64,000 nt of DNA from Rhynochetos jubatus (taxonomy: Eukaryota > Chordata > Aves > Eurypygiformes > Rhynochetidae), in assembly GCA_027574665.1 (NCBI GenBank), contig CM050654.1, forward strand, positions 33,933,722-33,997,721, written 5' to 3'. Of this stretch, positions 23,021-33,500 are shown one piece after another (position 1 is the stretch's first letter; every line of letters begins with the position of its first letter). The notes under the pieces are model-generated. The model did no database searches and was not told the origin of the DNA. It worked only from the letters and a program-made list of their open reading frames with translations. The translations under genes and the position numbers were made by a program.

Positions 23021-24503
23021 AAGGCCCACACTTTGTCATCTGTACAGACTGGGCTGCATACTCAGTGCCTAGCAGAAGTATCCTCTCAGCTGGACTTCTA
23101 GGGGAGCTGCACACAAACCATTTATCAAGCAGCAGAAAATGAACTTTTTGATCCATTAAAGAAATGGTCCAACTTAAAGCCTGCAGGCTTTGGCCAAACT
23201 ATTGCAACATGCATTTACTCATCGACTACTAAATTAATTACTAAATCTGTCAAATGTGAATTACTGTAGGCTATAATCTGCCTGTGCCAGTGAGGGATGT
23301 ACTCCTACTCAGATAGCTGCTTTCCAGCTCTCATCTTCCACTTTTCCATCCTTCCCTAAACTGGAAAAAGACAAGCTGTACCAGCTGAGGACTGCTAGTG
23401 CCTGAACAAGTTGTTTTTGTTTCCCTGCATTGCCATCAATATAAATTACAGAATTGTTAATGGCAATGGCCCTGAAGGATGGTTCTCCTGATCAAGCAGC
23501 AGCTGTTCTAGCATATCCTCGTACTTAAATGTGCTTGTGGGTCTGTGCGTCAGTCAGCCTTTGATGCCTGCAGCTGTAAATACAAGGAAAGCAAACAAAA
23601 CAGAAGATCTCTTTAATTCTAGTGTTGTGCTATCAGCTTGAGTGCTTATTGCATGAACAGTACATGACCCAGAGTTTGCTGTTGTCTCCTTTTGTTTTTA
23701 GGAACAGGACTGACTGCAGGTCAGGCTCGGGCTATGGGGCCATTGTAGGCTGTGAGCAAAGCAGTTCTGGTAGGTGCTTACTGCTGGGTGAGGGCTTTCC
23801 AGCTGTCCACAGTTCCTTCCCTGTGTGCAGCACAGCCTCTTTTTGAGAGGAGAAAGGAACAGAAACACCAATGTTGATCTAGGCAACTGAGAAGGAAATA
23901 ATTGCACTCACCAGATCTATTCGATATGTGCACAAGAAACGCTCCAGTAAATGATGTTTTTATTAGGCGTTGCTTCACATCTAGTCCCCTTTTGGCTGGG
24001 AAGCACTGACTGTGAAGTACAGCTCTTATCGTGCTGGGGTAGAAGTCCACCATCCCTCTCCTTCCACTGTCAGATATAACCGCACACCAGACAACAGCTC
24101 TGGAGCAGAGCAATGAAAGGTAAGTACATTAATTTTCAAATTTGAAAACTCAGTCTCCACAATACCAGCTTTATATTAGGCCTGCAGTGTTTTCCATCAG
24201 CTATAATGCTGGCAGAAAATTCCTGTACATGCCTAGGACATGCAGTCGACATGGAGAGCAGAAGAGGGAAACACAACAAACAAAGCCAGACGGCACACCC
24301 CTTGTTTTCTCTCTGGCAGTGTAGAAGGGGCTGTATTCATAAGGACACAAGTGGGTCCCACAACAACAGTAAAAGAGCTCTCAAAGGAATTTGTAAAAGT
24401 AACTTTTATCATAAACATTTTTTTTTCTTTAGCTCTGACTACACAACAAATGATAACATGAAATCAAACATGACACCCTACCTACAGGACTTGACTCTGA
24501 CAG

Positions 24504-24827
24504 ATGGAGCTGCGTTTAAATAGCACCATGTTGCCAGTTCCAATAAAGCAAAATACACAAAAGCTAAAATCTAATGGGAGAACTAAAAATGTTCAGTTCT
24601 TGGAAGTAGACCAGCAAAAGCGGGGAGCAAAGAGCATGCCAGAGAACACTCTTACTCTGAGATCAAAGGAAAAAGCTTGTCACCAAAGAAGGAACCCAGA
24701 AGAACTGAGAAATATATTTCTGAAGTGCTGGAATTTGATATTACCAAAGGAAGCTCAGATATTTCAAGACAAGCTCAGATATTTCAAGACAAGCAGGACC
24801 AAGGTGCAGATCCCACTTTATGGGTAA
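24504..24827 (+). other. 107-codon ORF of unknown status
   Basis: An ATG-initiated frame with basic, polar composition and no known domain, signal peptide or membrane segment. A perfect 20-bp tandem duplication near its end (24751-24790) shifts the reading frame. With a single copy the frame would instead run to the stop at 24877, giving about 117 codons. The initiation context is weak (C at -3, G at +4). I regard it as more likely chance than gene. Confidence 0.12.
24751..24790. repeat. Perfect 20-bp tandem duplication
   Basis: AAGCTCAGATATTTCAAGAC occurs twice head to tail with no mismatch, followed by AAGC, which begins a third partial copy. Exact identity suggests a recent event. Because 20 is not a multiple of three, it changes the frame of any ORF across it. 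Confidence 0.97.
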
Positions 24828-27800
24828 AAAAGGGCAAGTCCAAGATTCTTACAAGGTCTGAACAGAAGTTTCACTGAAGATAGCCTCTCTTTCTGGTAAC
24901 TTTATGATCAGCTTCTTGTGTCAATAAACCCAGCTGCCCTGGAGTCACCATATGAATTCCCCGTTGTGTTCAGTGGGGATCTCAAAACCTGCAGCAGGAA
25001 TGATAAGCCTGTGAGTAGCGTTGAGACACCTGTGTTAGCTGTGAATTTTGAATCATTAAGAACTTCTGAAAGCTTAGACATAAGCCTGTTTTGGAAACAT
25101 GAATTGCTCAGACTTCACAGGTTCTGTCTTTCTTACAGTATTTAGTGTTCTGCTTAAGGTCTCAGTTTCCAGTTCTTGGCAGTTATATGAGAATTTCAGC
25201 TTCTGTTAAGCTCTTGGGTTGTGAAGAAGAAACTTGCAAGTAAGTGTTGACTGAACCTTGAGGATGCAAATAAGAATCAGAAGGCAAAGAGTAAAACATT
25301 GCAATTTTTAATTGAAATCTCATGGTTCTAAAGCTTCTGGCTTAGGAGTGTTGAACCCTTTGGGCTGGCACTACTGGCACGTTGCTCAGGAGAGCTGAGT
25401 GAGTAACGCTTGTTTAACAAGAATAGCCAAAGCTGCTTCTCTAGGCAACTTAAAAGCTCCAAAATACACACCATCTAGAGACTATCAATTACACATTTTT
25501 TTCCCAAATGCGTGAAATTAAATGATGTCAATTCCAAGCACACAGAAGAGAACAGAGCAAGGGACTCGTGCCCTTCACCTGCTGTAAACTCCTGCTTTCA
25601 AGCACATCAGTAAATCTTTCTATCCTCATGTGTGGTAGGCATGCAGGTACACTTTGTTAATGACAGCATACCATTAAGCGCACTAATATGAAATGGAAAA
25701 CGAATGAAGTTGCTGGTTCTGCCACTGTGGTTCAGACTGGCCAGCAGCTTTGGGATGTTCAGATAATATCATGAACGGCAACCCCACTGGTTCACCACAT
25801 CCGGTCCATTGCACACACACTGCTGTGCTCTCAGTCATGGGAAACATCTGTGGCACCTTGTAGCGAGTGGCTGATGCTCATGCCATGTTATTTTATGTTA
25901 TGTAAAGGGCTTAGGCAGTCTTTCTTTTATGCATGAAAAATTTCAAACCAGGCCTGTGTGTGCGCCATTTAATCCATTATCTTCTACTATTCATCATAAA
26001 CCAGAAGTCCTGATCATTTACTATTTACAGGCTGAGGAGGTTTCTTTTTTAGCTGCCCAGGACTTGCTACCCAACCCACCTTTCAGTCAGATGGTGTTTG
26101 TCTATTGTATGATACGTCTTCTTTTATTTGTAGTCAGATAAACAACATTCCCTTTGGTTACATCTTTTCTTTTGTACTTGCTCAGTGCAGATAATATTTT
26201 TGGATAGCTGTTTTTCCCCCACTATCCTTTATTTAGATGACTTATTGGTGAAATATTTGAATCTGAAGGTTTTGCTGTGCAGTATTTCACAATAACTTTG
26301 GGAGATTTAAGGTATTTACTTATTTCAACTAAAAATATTAAGCAGCACATATTATTCCATTTGTTTTTGATAGGGACCGTTTGCTGGAGGGAGGGGGGGA
26401 TAGGTAAGGCTGGGGTACATTGTACTCCTAGATTGGATAAGATTATGAGCAGGTGAGGAGACTGTTACGTCCTGCCCCAGAGCCAGCTGAGACCCCTTAA
26501 GGCTAATGGCTGGGCGCCTTGGAAAAATGGTGTCACCTGCACCTAATTGAGGGCAGGGGTGGAGTGGGGTGGGGTCACCTCTCATTGCAGGAGGAGCCCA
26601 GAGGAAGGGGTTGGGTTTAGAGGAGGAACTGACCCAAAGTGGTTTCTAACACCTGTAGCTGATCCTCCACCGATCTCACTTGGCAGGTGGAGGTAAAGGA
26701 TGCTGCTTGCTGAGCCGTCTGCTGTATCTTCTGCTGAATGCTCAAGCTTACGCTGAGGTACCTTGTCTATTTGTAAAATGTCTTTCTTGGCACTTACTTG
26801 TATTTCTGCACCTTAAAAGTGGTTTCAAGTGCGTTGTGCATTTGTTAGTGATTTAATTGTGAGACCATGCAGAGCCTATCTAAGGAGAGCCAAAATCTCT
26901 CATGCAGGGACAAATGAGATATGAAGCTTAGCTTACTGGAACTAAGTGCTTTATCAGGAATGCCAGAGCGCCTCACAACTATATAATAAACAAATAAATT
27001 GTGACAAAAACTACTGAGCCAGGAGGCCCAGGAGATGGGGAACTTCCACGCTATACAATGGGAGGCTGTGTTCAGTTAAGAAGTTTGGAAAAATCTCACG
27101 GTCTCTGGGCCTGATCTAAACAAATGGAGTTTGGGACTACCTTTGTGGATTTCTTTGCCTTTTGAATTGCTGGGTTTGAGACACAGCCACAGCATGTGCT
27201 TCCCTGTCTCTTCACTTGTATCTATTTATCCCTGCCACGTTGCCCTGATGAGGAGTCTAAGCTGTAGTTTACATATCAAGTGAACAAAAAGGAGCAAGAA
27301 AAGAGGTGGAATGAGGGGGCTTGATTCTTGGCAGGTAACCTGTAAAAGTAGCACTTAATTTTCTACTGACATGTGTGTAGCAGTAGCACAATATTGTACT
27401 TCATTGTATTAAATCCCATATCTTATTTGGGTGAACAGTTACTGCTTTTGTCTTGTCTTAATCTGCATTTCTCCTTTTGGTTATTACAAGTAAAAGCAGG
27501 GGAGAAGCTGATGTTTCTACAGGTATAATGTTACCTTTTAGCACAGTTAAGTAAGCTTAAACCACCCCCCACCCTGTGCCACTTTCATCTCCCAGTGGTG
27601 TGGTAGAAAAAGGCAAGGGGGCACAGCACAATCTCTCTGTAACCACTTAACAGAAACCAGTGCAAAATGCAATATATAATCTTCCAACCATGTCTTGTCA
27701 AATGCTGATACAGAACTATCATCTTGAAAGCTTTTCTTCTATCAGTTCATACATTACATCTGCTTGTTATTAAACCTGACTTTTCTTTCAGTATTATTAC

Positions 27801-28724
27801 ATCGATTCATTTCTGTTCCTCTCACCTCAAAAAAATCACTCAATAGCAAAGCTAATAAAAAGCTTTTCTTGGACAAAATAAGAGATATTACACCCCTTAA
27901 ATCACCTATTGCTTTCTGTCCTCCCACAGTATTTCTTACTTCTATTGATAGAAACTATAAAGTAATTGAGGCCAGACTTCTGCTTTTTTTCCCCCAAGTT
28001 ATTTCATCTTTGCTTTAACTGAAGTAAAGACATTTGTTGAATATTACTAGATCTTCCAAGATTTTGTTGCAATAGAAATTGCTAATGATGAAAGCTTTTT
28101 AAATTTTTTTCTTCCTCAAGTACCATCTTCACTAGAAGAACAAGTTAATTATAGCCAAAAATGCAATTTCTGCATTGCAGCACATTAGAACAACTCCTTT
28201 CATATAACCCACTGTAAGTTGTTGTATTACAGTTCCCTCTATGATAGTTTTGTTTGTACCATCACCCAAGTCTGAATAAGCAAGGCAAAATAAAACATAA
28301 TGCAGGATTTAACATCTGGAATATCAATGGCAAAGAGGGAGGAAACCACCCTACCATCTCCCCCTACCCTGATGCTGTCTGAGAGGACAAATGCTACCCC
28401 AGTGCGATGGCCAGGCATTTGGAGCTGGGTTCTCTGCATCTCTTCAGAGAGATGAAACACAAACACCTGCTACAAGACATTTCTGGGACAGTCCCTGACA
28501 AGTCCCCGAAGATCCTCAGCAACCCATGGTCTGCAGGAGAGCAAACACAGCAGCCTCACAAAGCTCTGAGCGTTGTTGCGTCAGTGGTAGGCTGGTGTTT
28601 GCAATGCTGCGTGGGTCTGAGCCACTGTGCCTGTGCAGGTGATGGTGTAAGTGTGAGCTGTCAGGGAAGAAATCCTGTAAACAGAATTTAGTTGAGTGTG
28701 CAAATGAGTTTAAATCAAATCTGC

Positions 28725-28739
28725 TTTTTTTTTTTTTTT
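28725..28739. repeat. Poly(T) run, 15 nt
   Basis: A pure run of 15 T. No minus-strand AATAAA lies nearby, and no retroposon body is recognised. Confidence 0.9.
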
Positions 28740-29686
28740 ACTGTGAACTCAGTGGATTGTACTAAATATTAAGGTGCTAATGAAGACATAACGCGTCAAA
28801 CTCGGACTTCTGTGACTCTCCTGCAACTTCAGCACTGACCTGACTAAGCAGCAATTGCAACAATTCACTTGTTAGGTGCGATAAACTGTGTTTCTCACAC
28901 CTGTCCTCCAGAAAGCTGCTTCACTGTGGAACTTGGTTTACTTACTCACTTCAAGGTGTGTGATCCTTAGAAACCATGTTTCCTCCAGGAACTCAAACGT
29001 TCTTCAGCTGTGTAGTTCTGGGGATAAGTGCAGAAGCTGTGAGGGCTGCAATCCTTTAACAATCAACCCAAAGCACCACCAGCAACCTGTGCAGCTGGGC
29101 ATCCTGCAGTTGTGATTTGTCTAGATCCCAGTGCATGTGCTTCAGTGTTGTAAAACATTGTGGGGGTGTCAAATAAGATATTTTAAGTTGCTTTTATTAC
29201 TTGATCCTCTTATAGTAGTTGCTATGAAGTCTAGCATTGACCAGGGCCTGTTCCATACAACCTTTCCTTTGACACTGCTCCCCTTTGTAAGTGGATAGTG
29301 CTCCCACCTTACGTTTTTTAAGGTATCAGGAGGTTAACTGAACACAGGAGGACTAACTACTAGCAGCTGTAGTATGGGGGAGGCACTCAGTTCTTGCAAC
29401 CAAAGTTGAAGAACAAAATATTGTGCAAGATATGAAGTATTTACTGCTCTTAGAGGCACAGATAAAAAGGACAGATCAATTTAATAAGAGGAAAAAAACC
29501 CTACCTTGAAACATTATCATTGCACTTCCATAGACATATTTTATTTTTCAGAACTGAATTTAGACATGCTGAGCAAACTAATTTGGGCAGAACAAAGGTC
29601 TAATATCTTCCCTAATATTTCAGTCTAGGAATGCTGCTACTGTACTCTGATATATAGTGAATTCCTATCTCCTTTACCTTGAAATA

Positions 29687-29699
29687 TTTTTTTTTTTTT
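29687..29699. repeat. Poly(T) run, 13 nt
   Basis: A pure run of 13 T followed by GTTTACCC. It is a simple homopolymer. Confidence 0.9.
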
Positions 29700-29886
29700 G
29701 TTTACCCTGATGTTGTCTTTCCTCTCAGTGCATCTGGTTACAGGCTGTGCATAGGCTTTAGAGGTTGATGTATATAGTAACATGCACAACGGATGTACAA
29801 TCTACTAGTAAATAAAAAGATGTCATCAGATAAGGATTGTTTCTTACGGGATACTCTATCAGCCCCTATTAATGCTGCTTTTCCTG

Positions 29887-29930
29887 AGGGTCTGTCAGCA
29901 CCACTGTTATGAGTGGTGCTGACATACCCT
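29887..29930. repeat. Strong hairpin with RE1-like half-sites
   Basis: TGTCAGCACCACT (29893-29905) pairs perfectly with AGTGGTGCTGACA (29912-29924) around the loop GTTATG. After one C/T mismatch, AGGGT (29887-29891) pairs with ACCCT (29926-29930). This gives 18 paired bases in 44 nt. Each arm contains GTCAGCACC, one mismatch from the left half of the RE1/NRSF element (TTCAGCACC), so two half-sites face each other. It could be a short RNA hairpin, a repressor half-site pair or a MITE fragment. Confidence 0.9.
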
Positions 29931-30387
29931 GTGGTGTACCAGGCTTCTTCCTTTCCATGGTGCTGTGAGTTGCTGTTCTTCTCAGCTTAAATGCAGCAGA
30001 TTTCTTTTAAAATCCAATTTACAAATTTTTGTGTATTAGGGAGGCTAGGGCTGGAAAGTAGATCTCTCTCTGCAGCAGGAGAGCTGTCTCTGTTAGGTGC
30101 CAACCCCAGAGGTAAAGGCTCAATCCTGCCTCAATTTTTTTTAAAGAGGGGGAAAAAAAGTGCCCTTCTAGTTTAATATCTCTAACTTAGTGTTTCAAAC
30201 AACATGGTTCGAGTGTTTCAATTTTGTAAGGAAGTTATTTAAAACCTGTATGCTCTCTCCTCCTCACTGACTGAACAACTGCAGTGAAACTTGCATTTTG
30301 GAGCTGTGTGAATTTTTTGTTCTCTTGAGCTGTCGTGGGTCTAGTCATAATCTCAGTCTGCAGCTCTGCAGGCAGGTTTGCTGGGCA

Positions 30388-30595
30388 CGGATTGATGCTC
30401 GCTGTCCCTGGTGCGACAGCTCGGGAATGGTGCCGCAGCGGGAGTATTGATCTCCAGGGCTTGCCTATTGCTCAGCTGTGCTGTCGGCAGAATTCCAGCT
30501 TCCGATTACTACGTTGTATGTTTTTATTACTTGGGGACATGCAGCAATTGAAGGAAAGAAAACAGCGCTTTTGCAGAGGATTTTATAAACTTTAG
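30388..30595 (+). other. CpG cluster overlapping a 66-codon ORF
   Basis: Nine CpGs occur between 30388 and 30513, unusual for this region. An ATG at 30395 opens a 66-codon frame ending at 30595, and the same frame is open upstream to at least 30335. The predicted peptide is cysteine-containing and unlike any family I know. No TATA box or clear splice donor was identified. It might be a minor promoter or first exon, or chance. Confidence 0.15.
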
Positions 30596-33500
30596 TCATG
30601 GAAAGCATAGGAGACATGGCCAAAAGTGGGTATCTGCACAGTTACCCCCCTTTGTTAGCAGGGATTCCGCCTGCTTGTTGTAGAAACCCCTCTAGTTTAT
30701 GTTGCTGCTTCCTCTGAGCTTGCTGATATCTGCTGGCAAAGTGTTTCTGCTGCTCAGTAAACACTTTATTCCAGGCTTCTTTAAACTTAAAACTTAAATT
30801 GTCTTTCTTAAAAGCCAGCTCCAGCTCCTTGACTGTATTTTTCCTTTCTTTGTTGCCCCAGTGCGTGTTCTTACAGGGAAGCAGAGCAGATGTGATATTT
30901 CTTCCAGCTTATTTCCCATTGTTCTAATTTGCCCCCCCTTGAAAGCAATATTGCCTATGATAACTGCTATTAGAGATTTCTGGCCTGGAAGATACAGTAC
31001 ATATTACACTGTGTAGCTGATTGTTGTACATTTCAGTGCACGATTATTGTGGAAAATATGCCCGTTCAAAGCTTAACATCTGTTTGATATTGATATTCTG
31101 ATATTTCCTAAGCAGTCAAGATTTACATTTGTAAATAGCATTTATGAAATTGAATAAAATTCAAATAGGAAAATTTGGTGTGACTGCTTTTGCCCTCAGT
31201 TATGCGGGTTAAGTCAATGCATTGGAAGGTTTATTTATACCTAATAAATATGAACCATGAGTTGCTCAAGGGGGATTACCTGAGCAGTCTGATCTGAGGA
31301 AGAGAAATCTGTGCAATCGGAGTATTATGTGACTAATTTCTGCTATATAGAATAATTTTTTTTAAACTAAGATGCATCTGTTTGGTCAATAGTCCTTATT
31401 GCATTCTTCACAACAGGATGCAGCACGCCTTTTCAAGAAAATCCATTAGCTGTGCGTTGACCTTCACCAGCTGGGAGTCCATGTTTTTATATTGGTGCCT
31501 ATGAGCACTCTCTGGCAAGGACAAGCTTGTAGATCACTAAAGTGACTGCTCAGGAGAAAGAAAGCTCATTTCAGAGAACAATGTTGTCCAAGAAAATGAA
31601 GGTTTTCTGTCTAGGAGGAATTTTCAATCAGGCGAGGGTAGTATAGGTAAAACAGGATTCCTATGGTCTCATCACTTTTTAATTAAATCTGTAACAGTTC
31701 TTCAACAGGCAGGTTGTGTTAACTAATCCTTTACTCAGTGAAATTAAACAAACCCACAGGAGTTCAAGGTCCTGAGTTTGATAACTTAAGTCATAATTAA
31801 TGCCCTTCCTCACACATTGACCCAGTAGCATTGGTGAAACTGTTTGTGACTTGAACAGCTATTCAGTATAAGGAAATAAAACCTATATGAGTGCTGAAGT
31901 TGATTAACCTTGGATGAACAACCTCTTCTGTTGCAACTCTTCTAGGCTCAATTCTTTACACAAGCACTAGGAATATTTAAAAGCTGAATATCATGGTTTA
32001 GCTTTTCCCCTTCCATGCTTCACCCAGGCTCAGTGCAATACAAAAACCCTTTTGTGCCTGGGCTTGGACCAGGAATTTCACATTGCTTAGCATTTAGCAG
32101 GTGGTGCTACATGTCTCTGTACCCATCAAGCCTTTCAGGGACTTCATGGCTTAAAGCAGACATGCATTATCGCTGCTCCTGATAGGCACATTTGTTTTCA
32201 GAAGGTGTCAGGAAAGCCTGCGAACCTTTGCCTAATGGGAGTTCTGCCTGATGTGTGAGTAGGCTGATTATACTGTGTGCCAGTAAAAAAAATGGGTCAA
32301 TTTTACAAAATGTCTTCACTCTATCTGCCATATCCTGTATTGAGAAACATGCAATGTCTCTTGCAGGGAAATTCTGAATCCAATCTGAAAGAAGGCAGAG
32401 GAATAATTCTTATGCTGCCCAGAGGCTGATGAATAAGTCAATGCTTTGTGCTGAAGAAGGTGTGTTTGGGTGTTTGTAAACTGGCAGTATCAAAAAGGGA
32501 AGATTAAAACCACATTTCTTTGGATGCAGATCCTGAGAGAAAAGATGTTCCTAAACAGAAAGTGAGGCTATCTCTGGAACAGAAGTTGCCCTAGTTTCCA
32601 CAGAATTAGGCGGACTTTTGGGAAAAGCTGGGTCAGCATTTTTCTTGTCCTCAGTGGTCCAAAGCCCGTGCAGTTCAAAGGTACTATTCCCTGTAGTGAG
32701 CTGAATCAGCTGATGAATAAAACCCACTGTTTTCCCTTAATAGGAATTAATTTGAACTCTTTAAGCCCTTCTATTAAATGTAGGGAAACGCACACAGTAA
32801 CTGTTCCCTGCTTTATGCCATGTGAGGCAGTGGGCATCTGGGGCCAGCGGATGTGAAGCACAGAGCTGAGGCTGTAGCTTGGGGAGGTGTCCCTGGACTG
32901 AGTGGCCCCATGCAATGTCCCAGTGGTGTAGGGCAGTAGCTGTTCTTCCACGCAAGGATTTGCCCCCTGTCTACCTGATCAGTAACTGTACTTCAGGCTG
33001 ACCTGCTTATTTTGCACACAGGATTGCAGTGGGGGTGGGGGTGGAAAACACTGATGAAGCTGCTTGGGAATTAGGGCTCAGCATTTGGCACTGAGAGATG
33101 ACAAAGTGAATGCACTTGTGAGCAGGTGCCTTAACTTTCAGTCAGCAAACTTGCTTGATATTCCTAAATGCAGAAAAATTAAATTGGGTTGTGTAAAGAA
33201 GGCTTTTGTAAACAACTTTTTTCTTCTGAACAAATTTCTGCTCCTTGTTACGCTGAGAAACTCTTGTGCCGTCAAGGTTACGAAGCCGGACAAACTGACA
33301 GTTGAATTCAGACTGCAAAGAACAGTAGTGATTCTTGGGCAAAGGGGAGATGATCAGAGTTTAGCTAAACTTAACGGTGTGTAATGAAGATGATGTTTAA
33401 AAAAACCCCACTCTGGGTTCCAGAAGCATAACAGATCCTTCCTTAATTTGATATGCACTTTTTGCACACCTCTGCTGCATCTCTCCCAGGTACTGTGCCA

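Larger units (their letters stand above)
23021..30334. other. Unique noncoding DNA, no gene recognised
   Basis: No confident exon. The stretch holds an acceptor-like site and short frame at 24418-24523, a frame-shifting 20-bp tandem duplication (24751-24790), a G-rich stretch at about 26380-26760 that could be a worn repeat or promoter-like segment, T-runs at 28725-28739 and 29687-29699, and a hairpin at 29887-29930. Frames at 23778-24113 (minus) and 27764-28018 (plus) show no recognisable domain. Confidence 0.5.
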
